NCBI RefSeq assembly: GCF_000186265.1
Contig: NC_014934.1
Coordinates: 4,216,001 to 4,280,000 of the forward strand
Length of the DNA stretch: 64,000 bases
Source: Cellulophaga algicola DSM 14237
GTDB taxonomy: Bacteria; Bacteroidota; Bacteroidia; Flavobacteriales; Flavobacteriaceae
Direction: 5' to 3'
Under the pieces are notes generated by a model. That model saw only the letters and a program-made list of their open reading frames with translations. It ran no database searches and was not told the origin of the DNA. This document shows, piece after piece, positions 28,335-37,623 of the stretch. The position numbers and the translations under genes were made by a program. Each line of letters opens with the position of its first letter. Within the stretch, counting starts at the first letter, position 1.

Positions 28335-29378
28335 CTAAGACATGATTAGCGTAAACTCTTTTTTAGTAAACCCCTTTTTAGGAGCATAGAGGTAGAGCCC
28401 GAAGAACATACCCTTTTCAACATCATCCTTAAAATATCTAACCCAACCTGCACATCTATTCCTATAATAAAAGTCTTCTTTAGTTTTATGGCGTAAAAAG
28501 GCCACCCCACCCTGTGCATAAAATACCAGTTCATAATCCTTTACAGGTTGGGGCTTCACAGTAGGGTTATTGAGTAACTCCAACTCTTCGTCCCACATTT
28601 CTTGTATTTCATTTTTACTTTTATAATAGGCTTGTGCTTGTACGTAAAAAGATTGGTAATATTTTTGCGCAATAAAATCTTTATTCCCTTTTTTATATTC
28701 CTTTAAAAAAGATTTATAATAGTTTATCATTTTCTTCTCTAAAATATCTTGATCTACAGTACTAAGGTCCGCAGCATCTCCCCAAGAGTTTTCACTAAGG
28801 TCATACGGTACTTTTGCATAAAACTCAAAAGTATATTCATAAAAAGGTAAACCAGTTCCAGCAAATACTTCGCCATTAGCATCTGTAGTGGGGCTTTGGT
28901 GTTCCAATAGTTCTACTTCATCATTTAAGCCCATGGCTCCTTTTTTGTCTAGTTGAATCACCCTAATGCTTACAGTAGAGGCATCTCCTAATTGGGTTAT
29001 GGTTTCCCCGTATTCATACTCTTCTTTGATCAAATCGCCAACGGGGTACATCCGTACGGTAACGGTTTGGGTACCTGTTTTTAAGATATTATGATTTATT
29101 TCTAAAGGACTAGCTAAATTAGAAAGTTCATAGCTTTTATACACCGGCATATCGTTGACCAATACTTCAATGATGCAATTTTCCTTTCCAATCCTTAAAT
29201 AGTATAAAGGTTCTTCGTCATATCGTTTTACTTTGGCACTAATGGCCGACACCATGTTACCCGAATTAATATCTTCGATAGCTGTGGGTAGGGAAGTAGT
29301 TTCTTTAGTACCTTTTGGTTGTTGGGCACAACTAAACAGACTTAAAAGCGCCACTAGAAAAACAAGTTTATATTTCAT
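28335..29378 (-). CDS. Family-2 lipoprotein
   Basis: The start at 29378 (MKYKLVFLVALLSLFSCAQQ) gives lipobox FSC; an ATG 15 bp upstream is possible. Motifs: EPLYYLRIGKENCIIEVLVNDM, NHNILKTGTQTVTVRMYPVGDL, GTGLPFYEYTFEFYAKVPYDL, YELVFYAQGGVAFLRHK, FGLYLYAPKKGFTKKEF. It is almost identical to the next gene upstream (29450) except near the end (residues ~290-335), where the sequences diverge. Such localised variation in tandem copies suggests selection for different binding surfaces. Confidence 0.73.
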   Translation of the reverse strand: MKYKLVFLVALLSLFSCAQQPKGTKETTSLPTAIEDINSGNMVSAISAKVKRYDEEPLYYLRIGKENCIIEVLVNDMPVYKSYELSNLASPLEINHNILKTGTQTVTVRMYPVGDLIKEEYEYGETITQLGDASTVSIRVIQLDKKGAMGLNDEVELLEHQSPTTDANGEVFAGTGLPFYEYTFEFYAKVPYDLSENSWGDAADLSTVDQDILEKKMINYYKSFLKEYKKGNKDFIAQKYYQSFYVQAQAYYKSKNEIQEMWDEELELLNNPTVKPQPVKDYELVFYAQGGVAFLRHKTKEDFYYRNRCAGWVRYFKDDVEKGMFFGLYLYAPKKGFTKKEFTLIMS

Positions 29379-29449
29379 AAGGTTAAAGCTCATCTTTTTA
29401 AAAGTATTTTCAAAATAACAATAGCGCTCATCATAATATAAGTCTCACA

Positions 29450-30478
29450 CTAGGACATAATTAGTGTAAACTCTTTTTTACTAAACCCCTTTTTAGGAGC
29501 ATAGAGGTAGAGCCCGAAAAATCTCCCTCTTTCATCATCACCTCTAAAGTACTCTACGTAACCAGCGCATTTATTTCTATAGTAGATATCTTCTTTGTTT
29601 TTATGACGTAAAAAGGCCACCCCTCCCTGTGCATAAAACACCAGTTCATAATCTTTTATGGGTTGTGCCATAATAGTATTATTATTCAATAACTCCAAAT
29701 GTTCATCCCACATTTCCTGTATTTCATTTTTACTTTTATAATAAGCTTGTGCTTGTACATAAAAAGATTGGTAATATTTTTGCGCAATAAAATCTTTATT
29801 CCCTTTCTTATATTCCTTTAAGAAGGTTTTATAATAGTCTAGCATTTTCTGCTCTAAAACATCTTGGTCTACAGTATTAAGGTCCGCAGCATCTCCCCAA
29901 GAGTTTTCACTAAGGTCATACGATACTTTTGCATAAAACTCAAACGTATATTCATAAAAAGGAAGACCAGTACCTGCAAATACTTCGCCATTGGCATCTG
30001 TAGTTGGGCTTTGGTGTTGCAATACTTCCACTTCGTCATTTAAGCCCATGTTTCCTTTTTTGTCTAGTTGAATCACCCTAATGCTTACAGTAGAGGCATC
30101 TCCTAATTGGGTTATGGTTTCCCCGTATTCATACTCTTCTTTGATCAAATCGCCAACGGGGTACATCCGTACGGTAACGGTTTGGGTACCTGATTTTAAT
30201 ATATTATGATTTATTTCTAAAGGACTAGCCAAATTAGAAAGTTCATAGCTTTTATACACCGGCATATCGTTCACCAGTACTTCAATGATACAATTTTCCT
30301 TTCCTATCCTTAAATAGTATAAAGGTTCATCATCATAGCGTTTTACTTTGGCACTAATGGCCGATACCATGTTACCCGAATTAATATCTTCGATAGCTGT
30401 GGGTTTAAGGTCTTTTGGTTGTTGGGCACAACTAAACAGACTTAAAAGCGCCACTAGAAAAACAAGTTTATATTTCAT
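29450..30478 (-). CDS. Family-2 lipoprotein
   Basis: Start at 30478 (MKYKLVFLVALLSLFSCAQQ). It shares the full family-2 plan and long identical stretches with 28335 and 30550. It differs in the linker after the lipobox (PKDLKPTA, shorter than PKGTKETTSLPTA in the neighbour) and in the C-terminal strip before FFGLYLYAPKKG (CAGYVEYFRGDDERGR). Third gene of the operon 31602-27348. Function inferred only from the superfamily. Confidence 0.73.
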   Translation of the reverse strand: MKYKLVFLVALLSLFSCAQQPKDLKPTAIEDINSGNMVSAISAKVKRYDDEPLYYLRIGKENCIIEVLVNDMPVYKSYELSNLASPLEINHNILKSGTQTVTVRMYPVGDLIKEEYEYGETITQLGDASTVSIRVIQLDKKGNMGLNDEVEVLQHQSPTTDANGEVFAGTGLPFYEYTFEFYAKVSYDLSENSWGDAADLNTVDQDVLEQKMLDYYKTFLKEYKKGNKDFIAQKYYQSFYVQAQAYYKSKNEIQEMWDEHLELLNNNTIMAQPIKDYELVFYAQGGVAFLRHKNKEDIYYRNKCAGYVEYFRGDDERGRFFGLYLYAPKKGFSKKEFTLIMS

Positions 30479-30549
30479 AAGGTTAAAGCTCATCTTTTTA
30501 AAAGTATTTTCAAAATAGAAATAGCGCTCATCATAATATAAGTCTCACA

Positions 30550-31602
30550 CTAAGACATGATTAGTGTAAACTCTTTTTTACTAAACCCCTTTTTAGGAGC
30601 ATAGAGGTAGAGCCCGAAAAATGTTTCATATTCTTCACCGTATTCAATTGCCTTTACCTTACCCGCACATTCATTTCTATAAAAGAGGTCATCTTTAGTC
30701 TTAAGGCGTAAAAAAGCTATTTCGCCATGTGCATAAAATACCAGTTCATAATCCTTTACAGGTTGGGGCTTCACAGTAGGGTTATTGAGTAACTCCAACT
30801 CTTCGTCCCACATTTCCTGTATCTCTTCTTTACTCTTATAGTACGCCTGCGCTTGTACATAAAATGATTGGTAATATTTTCGCGCAATAAAATCTTTGTT
30901 CCCTTTTTTATATTCCTTTAAAAAAGATTTATAATAGTCTAGCATTTTCTGCTCCAAAATATCTTGGTCTACAGTACTAAGGTCCGCAGCATCTCCCCAA
31001 GAGTTTTCACTAAGGTCATACGGTACTTTTGCATAAAACTCAAACGTATATTCATAAAAAGGTAAGCCGGTACCCGCAAATACTTCGCCATTGGCATCTG
31101 TAGTAGGGCTTTTGTGTTCCAATACTTCCAATTCATCGTTTAAACCCATAGCTCCTTGTTTGTCTAGTTGAATCACCCTAATGCTTACATTAGAGGCATC
31201 TCCCAACTGGGTAATGGTTTCCCCGTATTCATACGCTTCTTTAATCAAATCGCCCACGGGATACATACGGACAGTAACGGTTTGGGTTCCAGATTTTAAG
31301 ATCGAACCATTTATTCGCAAAGGGCTTGCCAAATTTGAGAGTTCATAGCTTTTATACACCGGCATATCGTTCACCAGTACTTCAATAATACAATTTTCTC
31401 TTCCTATCCTTAAATAGTACAAAGGTTCTTCATCAAAGTGTTTTACTTTGGCACTAATGGCCGCTACCATATTTTCTGAGTTAATCTCTTCTACCGCTGT
31501 GGGTAGGGCAGTAGTTGCTTTAGCATCTTTTGGTTGTTGCGCACATGCTAAAAGTGTACCAAAACCTACTGTTAGAAAGACTAATTTATCTATTATCTTC
31601 AT
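30550..31602 (-). CDS. Family-2 lipoprotein, first gene of its operon
   Basis: Start at 31602 (MKIIDKLVFLTVGFGTLLACAQQ), lipobox LAC; the longer frame begins with TTG. Motifs as in the other family-2 members, with a distinct end (ECAGKVKAIEYGEEYETFFGLYLY). Its signal peptide is nearly the same as that of 34857, the leader of the neighbouring operon, and the leaders upstream are also copies. It opens the operon 30550-29450-28335-27348. Confidence 0.73.
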   Translation of the reverse strand: MKIIDKLVFLTVGFGTLLACAQQPKDAKATTALPTAVEEINSENMVAAISAKVKHFDEEPLYYLRIGRENCIIEVLVNDMPVYKSYELSNLASPLRINGSILKSGTQTVTVRMYPVGDLIKEAYEYGETITQLGDASNVSIRVIQLDKQGAMGLNDELEVLEHKSPTTDANGEVFAGTGLPFYEYTFEFYAKVPYDLSENSWGDAADLSTVDQDILEQKMLDYYKSFLKEYKKGNKDFIARKYYQSFYVQAQAYYKSKEEIQEMWDEELELLNNPTVKPQPVKDYELVFYAHGEIAFLRLKTKDDLFYRNECAGKVKAIEYGEEYETFFGLYLYAPKKGFSKKEFTLIMS

Positions 31603-31613
31603 CCTTATTATTA

Positions 31614-31790
31614 AAAAAATAAATATACTGAAAATATATTCTCCACTATAGACCATCTGCAAGTAATATTTTTTCTAATTTCTTTTAATAATGTGAAAAT
31701 AATCTTGTTTAGTAACTACGTCTATTCAGAATGTCATGGAAAAGGAAACAAAATATACAGCGGCTGGAATATTTAATTTAGGATTTTCAC
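31614..31790. repeat. Operon leader repeat, copy B
   Basis: Copy of the leader at 26885 and 35920, directly upstream of the family-2 gene that starts at 31602. Contains ATATTCTCCACTATAGACC, AATAATCTTGTTTAGTAACT, and ACAGCGGCTGG shared with copy C. No gene lies in 31603-31931. Confidence 0.75.
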
Positions 31791-31807
31791 TTACTACTTA
31801 AAAGTCC

Positions 31808-31837
31808 AAAAGCTATCTAATTAAATAGATAGCTTTT
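31808..31837 (-). terminator. Hairpin ending the 35909-31932 lipoprotein operon
   Basis: AAAAGCTATCTA and its complement TAGATAGCTTTT form a 12-bp stem, about 95 bp past the last gene. It uses the same stem core (AGCTATCT) as the hairpin at 27171. Confidence 0.7.
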
Positions 31838-31931
31838 GTGTTTTAACTTTTTTTTATCTTATTGTGTACCTACTGCATCAAAGGCTAACGGAGGGAGGGT
31901 CCAAAAATAATGAGACTATTAAAGTTTATAG

Positions 31932-32843
31932 TTACCACACATGCCATTCTCCTGTGTCTTTATTTTTAAATAAATAAAAAGGCTGCCAACTTATAGGTTT
32001 CCCTGAATCTTTATCTGCCCACCAAAGAGCAGAATCATAATCAATGGTATTAAGTAAAGTTATTATTTTACCATTGCCGTAAAGTTGAAGTTTATAATTT
32101 TCTAAAGGTTGTAAGATTTCATTCGGTTCTTGAGAAGGTGGTGCGGATACAATTTTTTTAAGTCTTTCTTCGGAATAATAAGTTTGTACATGAAACCGCT
32201 GATAAAAATCAGTACCTAACTTTTCATCATATAATATATTATTTAAAAGTTCATGATGTCTTTGTTCAAATAACGGAAGTACTTCTTTTAATAATTGATC
32301 AGTATCCATTTTCGATAAATCTAATGCGTACTTATCTAATATATCTAATTTATAGGGTACTTTCGCTTCAAAAACAGTATCCATTGCAAATAAAGGAAGG
32401 TCTTGTTCAATAGCTGGCATTTCCCAATCCCATAGGGTAATACTACCACCATAATCATTTTCTTTATCTGTCATGTCAGGATACATCATTAAGCGTAATT
32501 GCAAATTTGCCTTTTTACTTAATACATCTCCATTTAATGGTAATACTTTTACTGACAATGATTGCTCTCCGCTTTTCAAAATCATTAAATTAAGCGGTAT
32601 TCTAACAGAGTAGCTTGAGTAAGGATCGAAGAAACTAGCCGTATCTAAATCATTCGTTTTAATTTCATAATGGCAATTTTGATTATTTATTTGCAAGTAA
32701 TACCCAGGTCTTGAGTCATTAATAAATTTATAGTTTCTTAATTCTTTAGCGATTGAGGTATTATTTATAGTCATCTTTTTTTTTTGTGAACAACCTGTTG
32801 TTACAGATAAAATTGCAATAAGCGCTACTAGGTATATTTTCAT
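31932..32843 (-). CDS. Family-1 (HVW) lipoprotein
   Basis: 303 aa starting MKIYLVALIAILSVTTGCSQ, lipobox TGC. Core: SRPGYYLQINNQNCHYEIKT, YSVRIPLNLMILKSGEQ, YPDMTDKENDYGG, LWDWEMPAIEQ, FEAKVPYKLDILDKYALDLSKMD, YKLQLYGNGKI, and the end LFKNKDTGEWHVW. It is a close tandem copy of 32904; most differences are in the helical part (about residues 190-235). Last gene of the operon 35909-31932. Confidence 0.74.
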   Translation of the reverse strand: MKIYLVALIAILSVTTGCSQKKKMTINNTSIAKELRNYKFINDSRPGYYLQINNQNCHYEIKTNDLDTASFFDPYSSYSVRIPLNLMILKSGEQSLSVKVLPLNGDVLSKKANLQLRLMMYPDMTDKENDYGGSITLWDWEMPAIEQDLPLFAMDTVFEAKVPYKLDILDKYALDLSKMDTDQLLKEVLPLFEQRHHELLNNILYDEKLGTDFYQRFHVQTYYSEERLKKIVSAPPSQEPNEILQPLENYKLQLYGNGKIITLLNTIDYDSALWWADKDSGKPISWQPFYLFKNKDTGEWHVW

Positions 32844-32903
32844 TTTTAAAACTTTTAAGAACTACTCAATTTTTTTGATCAATTAGATTTAGTACATTAG
32901 AAA

Positions 32904-33812
32904 TTACCAAACATGCCATTCTCCTGTATCTTTATTTTTGAATAGATATACTGGCTGCCAACCTATAGGTTCTCCAGTATCTTTATCTGCCCACCAAATT
33001 GCGGAGTCATTGTCAATAGTATTAAGTAAAGTAGCAATTTTACCGTTACCATATAATTGAAGCCTATAATTTTCTAAAGGTTGTAAAATTTCATTAGGCT
33101 TTTGAGAAATAGGTTCCTCTGCAGATTTACTTAACATTTCTTGAGTCATGTAAATTTGTATACCTGCTCTTTGTAGAATATTCAGCCAATCATCTTTATC
33201 ATGTTTATGATTCTCAATATCTTTAATTTTTGTTGCAAACAAAGCTATCACTTCTTCTAATAAAATGTCTTTATCCATTTTTGACAGATCCAATGCATAT
33301 TTATCTAATATATTTAATTTATAGGGTACTTTTGCTTCAAAAACAGTATCGAATTCAAATAAGGGCAGGGCTTCTTCAATAGCAGGCATTTCCCAATCCC
33401 ATAGCGTAATACCACCCCCATAATCATTTTCTTTATCTGTCATGTCAGGATACATCATTAAGCGTAATTGCAAATCCGCTTTTTCACTTAAAGTATTGCC
33501 TTGTAATGGTAATACTTTAATAGATAGTGACTGCTCTCCACTTTTTAAAATATTCAAATTTAAGGGTACACGGACAGAATAGCTTGAATAGGCATCAAAA
33601 AATCTAGCCGTACTTAAATCATTCGTTTTAATTTCATAATGACAGTTTTGATTATTTATTTGCAAGTAATAACCCGGTCTTGAATCATCAATAAATTTAT
33701 AGCTTTTAAATTCTTTAGCGATTAAACTATTATCTGTTTTCATTTTTTTTGGCTGTGAACAGCCTGTTGTTAAAGATAAAATTGCAATAAGCGCTACTAG
33801 GTATATTTTCAT
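32904..33812 (-). CDS. Family-1 (HVW) lipoprotein
   Basis: 302 aa with MKIYLVALIAILSLTTGCSQ and lipobox TGC. It shows the same core as 31932 (RPGYYLQINNQNCHYEI, LKSGEQSLSIKVLPLQG, ITLWDWEMPAIEE, DKYALDLSKMD, YRLQLYGNGKIATLLNTID) and the GEWHVW end. The segment at residues ~190-230 is largely unrelated to its neighbour's, while flanks are near-identical: a duplication with focused divergence. Confidence 0.74.
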   Translation of the reverse strand: MKIYLVALIAILSLTTGCSQPKKMKTDNSLIAKEFKSYKFIDDSRPGYYLQINNQNCHYEIKTNDLSTARFFDAYSSYSVRVPLNLNILKSGEQSLSIKVLPLQGNTLSEKADLQLRLMMYPDMTDKENDYGGGITLWDWEMPAIEEALPLFEFDTVFEAKVPYKLNILDKYALDLSKMDKDILLEEVIALFATKIKDIENHKHDKDDWLNILQRAGIQIYMTQEMLSKSAEEPISQKPNEILQPLENYRLQLYGNGKIATLLNTIDNDSAIWWADKDTGEPIGWQPVYLFKNKDTGEWHVW

Positions 33813-33872
33813 TTTTAAAACTTTTAAGAACTACTTAATTTTTGTGATCAATTAGATTTAGTACATTAGAAA

Positions 33873-34772
33873 TTACCACACATGCCATTCTCCTGTGTCT
33901 TTATTTTTAAATAGATATACTGGTTGCCAACCTATAGGTTCTCCTGTATGTTTATCTGCCCACCAAATTGCAGAGTCATGATCAATAGTATTAAGTAAAG
34001 TTGCAATTCTGCCATTACCATATAATTTTAGAACAAAATTTTCCAAAGGTTGTAATACCTCATTTGGCTTAGCTATTAATATAGATTCTACAGTTTTATC
34101 TAATTTTTCTTTACTACCATATATTTGAACCATGTGCGGTGCAAAAGAATATTTAAGCGCATTGACATCTTGACTATTATTTTTAATACTAGCGTGTTTA
34201 ATTTTAAACTGATTTATTACCTCTTTCAAAAGAATATTATTATCAATTTTTGAAAGATCTGAAGCATATTTGTTTAATATGTCTATCTCAAATGGAACTT
34301 TAGCTTCAAAGACAGTATCCATCGCATAAAAAGGAAAGTCCTCTTCTAAATTAGGCATCTTCCATTCCCATAAATCAGTGCTTCCTCCATAATCATTTTC
34401 CAAATCAGTCATATCTGAATAACTAATCAATCTTAATTGTAAACTAGCCTGTTTGCTCAAAGTTTTACCTTGGAATGGTAAAATTTTAACTGAAATTGGC
34501 TGTTCTCCACTTTTAAAAATCCTAAGGTTTAATGGAATACGTACTGAATAGCTGGAATAGGGATCAAAATATTTACCGGTATCTAAATCATTTACTTTTA
34601 TCTCATAATGACAATTTTGACTGTTTACTTGTAAGTAATAACCAGGCCTTGAATCGTCTAAATATTGATAATTTATAAGTTCGCTAAAAATCATATTTTG
34701 TTTGTTATTTTTCTCTTGAGAACAACTCAACAGACTTAACAAAGCCAATAGTATAAAAAGTTTGTATTTCAT
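33873..34772 (-). CDS. Family-1 (HVW) lipoprotein
   Basis: Start at 34772 (MKYKLFILLALLSLLSCSQE), lipobox LSC. Core motifs as above (RPGYYLQVNSQNCHYEI, LRIFKSGEQPISVKILPFQG, DLWEWKMPNLEE, FEAKVPFEIDILNKYASDLSKID), ending GEWHVW. The N-terminus and upstream sequence match 27348, but the C-terminal half matches 31932/32904. This mosaic indicates recombination between operons. Second gene of the operon. Confidence 0.74.
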   Translation of the reverse strand: MKYKLFILLALLSLLSCSQEKNNKQNMIFSELINYQYLDDSRPGYYLQVNSQNCHYEIKVNDLDTGKYFDPYSSYSVRIPLNLRIFKSGEQPISVKILPFQGKTLSKQASLQLRLISYSDMTDLENDYGGSTDLWEWKMPNLEEDFPFYAMDTVFEAKVPFEIDILNKYASDLSKIDNNILLKEVINQFKIKHASIKNNSQDVNALKYSFAPHMVQIYGSKEKLDKTVESILIAKPNEVLQPLENFVLKLYGNGRIATLLNTIDHDSAIWWADKHTGEPIGWQPVYLFKNKDTGEWHVW

Positions 34773-34856
34773 AGGATTAAAGCGCTTCTTTTTGAAAGCA
34801 TTTTTAAAATAGGAATTGAAAATAACATCAGCGCTCAGCATAATATAAGTCTCAAA

Positions 34857-35909
34857 CTAAGACATGATTAGCGTAAACTCTTTTCTACTAAACCCCTTTT
34901 TAGGAGCATAGAGGTAGAGCCCGAAAAATGTTTCATATTCTGTTCCAGCTTCTGTTGTCTCTATATATGCAGCACAGTTGTTTCTATAATATAGTTCATC
35001 TTTAGTCTTAAGGCGTAAAAAAGCCACCCCATTATGTGCATAAAAGACCAGTTCATAATCTTTAATTGATTGGAGCTTAACTGTAGGGTCATTGAGCAAT
35101 TCTAACTCTTCGTCCCACATTTCCTGTATTTCTTTTATACTTTTATAGTAGGCTTGAGCCTGCACGGAAAAAGATTGGTAATATTTTTGCGCAATAAAAT
35201 CTTTATTGCCTTTTTTATATTCCTTTAAAAAAGATTTATAATAGTCTAGCATTTTCTGCTCTAAAACATCTTGGTCTACAGTATTAAGGTCCGCAGCATC
35301 TCCCCAAGAGTTTTCACTAAGGTCATACGGTACTTTTGCATAAAACTCAAACGTATATTCATAAAAAGGAAGGCCAGTACCTGCAAATACTTCGCCATTG
35401 GCATCTGTAGTAGGGCTTTGGTGTTGCAATACTTCCACTTCGTCATTTAAGCCCATGGCTCCTTTTTTGTCTAGTTGAATCACCCTAATGCTTACAGTAG
35501 AGGCATCTCCCAACTGGGTTATGGTTTCCCCGTATTCATACTCTTCTTTAATCAAATCACCCACGGGATACATACGTACCGTAACGGTTTGGATTCCTGT
35601 TCTTAAGATATTATGATTTATTTCTAAAGGACTTGCCAAATTAGAGAGTTCATAACTTTTATAGACTGGCATATCGTTGACCAATACTTCAATAATACAA
35701 TTTTCCTTTCCTATTCTCAAATAGTATAAAGGTTCTTCATCAAAGTGCTTTACTTTGGCACTAATGGCCGATACCATGTTTTCTGAGTTAATCTCTTCGA
35801 TAGCTGTGGGTAGGGCAGTGGTTGCTTTAGCATCTTTTGGTTGTTGGGCACATGCTAAAAGCGTACAAAAACCTACTGTTAGAAAAACTAATTTATCTAT
35901 TATCTTCAT
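34857..35909 (-). CDS. Family-2 lipoprotein, first gene of its operon
   Basis: Start at 35909 (MKIIDKLVFLTVGFCTLLACAQQ), lipobox LAC. Very close to 30550 over its whole length, except for the last third, for example YRNNCAAYIETTEAGTEY before ETFFGLYLYAPKKG. It opens the operon 34857-33873-32904-31932, which mirrors the neighbouring operon (family 2 first, family 1 last). Confidence 0.73.
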   Translation of the reverse strand: MKIIDKLVFLTVGFCTLLACAQQPKDAKATTALPTAIEEINSENMVSAISAKVKHFDEEPLYYLRIGKENCIIEVLVNDMPVYKSYELSNLASPLEINHNILRTGIQTVTVRMYPVGDLIKEEYEYGETITQLGDASTVSIRVIQLDKKGAMGLNDEVEVLQHQSPTTDANGEVFAGTGLPFYEYTFEFYAKVPYDLSENSWGDAADLNTVDQDVLEQKMLDYYKSFLKEYKKGNKDFIAQKYYQSFSVQAQAYYKSIKEIQEMWDEELELLNDPTVKLQSIKDYELVFYAHNGVAFLRLKTKDELYYRNNCAAYIETTEAGTEYETFFGLYLYAPKKGFSRKEFTLIMS

Positions 35910-35919
35910 CCTTATCATT

Positions 35920-36165
35920 AAAAAATTAAATATACTGAAAATATATTCTCGACTATTGTCCGTTTGCAAGTAATAGCTTTTAATTCTGTGAAAACAATCT
36001 TGTTACTATTAGGTGTTTTATGATGTATTCTAAAGTTAGTGATTCTAGACTATTTCTAAGCAATAGCATTCTTAATAGGATAATCCTGTTTAGTGTATAC
36101 TTTTATCTAATATTCAGGGACCAAAAAACAATTTATACAGCGGCTGGATTATGAAATTTATCTTC
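35920..36165. repeat. Operon leader repeat, copy C
   Basis: Third copy of the leader repeat (ATATTCTCGACTATTGTCC, CTGTGAAAACAATCTTGTT, TTAGGTGTTTTATGAT, ACAGCGGCTGGATTATGAAA). The rest of 36166-36638 is AT-rich with no gene; it must contain the promoter of the divergent plus-strand T6SS cluster, which I could not pinpoint. Confidence 0.72.
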
Positions 36166-36638
36166 ATAATGATTATTTTATTTTTTTTTGCAGAACGTAC
36201 TAAACACAGTATAAAAGATCATATAAAGCCTATGCACATCTAATCTTTTACTTAAAATTCACTTAAAAGTTATACTAGTTCACTTAAGTTTTATCACGTT
36301 TTTAGCAGTTGTAAAATAACTACTTCTATACGGCAAAATTTGAACATAATACTCAGTACTAATCTGGATTTTAAAGTCTTTATTAAATTTAAACTTACAA
36401 CACTTTATCGAAAAAAAAGCGAAAATCATCTATATGTAAAATATTTATGTATTTTTAATTTTCAAAAGATGTTTTAAAAGGCCAAACAATAATTTTGATT
36501 TTGAAAACGTTGGCTTATTTTAAGAAGTTATAATCTCAAATACAACTTATTCGTACTGGAGAAAATTTTAGAGTTGATGAATGGCTAAAGTTTTACGAGT
36601 AAAATAAATACGCATTAGGTAAAAAGAAAATTGAAGTT

Positions 36639-37529
36639 ATGAGTAATGAATATTATGAAGAAGTTCAATCTAAGAGTTCTTCATCTTATATACAGTTTAC
36701 ACCGAAAAGTTTATCAAGAACTTATGGAGTGATTTTAAAATTTGAAGATGAGAAAGTTAAACAATTTCAAGTGCACTTTGAAATTGAAGTTATTTGTATG
36801 GAACAGTTAAATCTTAAAGAATACAAATTTGAAATTTTTAAAAAGCAAGTCTATTTTAACCAAAAAGCTCCTGAAACCGTTATAGATGAGTTAGCAGAAC
36901 GTTGCGGAAACACTGTTTATCCTTTACAATTAAAAATTAATCGAATTGGTCAGGCTCTTGAAATTCTCAATCATGATGATATCAAGACTCGTTGGAAGAA
37001 AGAAAAATTAAATTTGACACAATGTTACTCAGGTAATCCATATGATAAAATGATTGATAGTATGGATAAAATATTAGATAACCCAAGGGAGACGGAGCAT
37101 ATTTTACTAGAACATGATTGGTTTATAAAACTATTTTTTGCTCCAATATATGATTTTAATGGATCCTTAAAAGTAGATCAAGTTTTTTCTTTGCCATTAA
37201 TTCCATATAAGTTACCTGTAAAATATCAAATAATACAATCGATTAAAAATCATCCTACTAGAGGTGGCGTCATACAAATTACAAGGAAAGGAAATTGCAT
37301 AGATACGCGTAGTGAAAATGATATCAAAAAAGGAAATATAATTTCAATTACAAAAGATAAAAAATTAACGATGGGTACTGTTAATTTAGAATATCTTCTT
37401 TATAAAAATTCTCCAATGGTAGATTCTATAGTAGGAGAGTGTACTTTGAATTTTGCTTCTAATAATTATAAAAAATTAAAAATTGAAATTTATAATTTAA
37501 AAGAAAAATTACCAAAGCCTCGAATTTAA
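36639..37529 (+). CDS. Uncharacterised protein heading a PAAR-like effector cluster
   Basis: 296 aa, no signal peptide or membrane segment, so cytoplasmic. The middle carries helical patches (RETEHILLEHDWFIKLFFAPIYD) and the C-terminus is beta-rich. No family recognised. It is 94 bp upstream of the DUF4280 PAAR-like gene on the same strand. Position suggests an effector-loading adaptor or chaperone, by analogy with genes next to PAAR/VgrG elsewhere; the sequence itself does not prove this. Confidence 0.6.
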   Translation: MSNEYYEEVQSKSSSSYIQFTPKSLSRTYGVILKFEDEKVKQFQVHFEIEVICMEQLNLKEYKFEIFKKQVYFNQKAPETVIDELAERCGNTVYPLQLKINRIGQALEILNHDDIKTRWKKEKLNLTQCYSGNPYDKMIDSMDKILDNPRETEHILLEHDWFIKLFFAPIYDFNGSLKVDQVFSLPLIPYKLPVKYQIIQSIKNHPTRGGVIQITRKGNCIDTRSENDIKKGNIISITKDKKLTMGTVNLEYLLYKNSPMVDSIVGECTLNFASNNYKKLKIEIYNLKEKLPKPRI

Positions 37530-37623
37530 AACAATTCAAAGGGGATACCAAAAATTAAAAAGCTTCTAAACATAATTATCCCTATTAACAATAGGTATTA
37601 GAACTTTGAATAATTAAATAGTT

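Noticed and set aside
31614-36165. Leader repeats as attachment sites of a mobile element
   Set aside because: No integrase, no precise short direct repeats; they sit upstream of paralogous genes and are explained by operon duplication.
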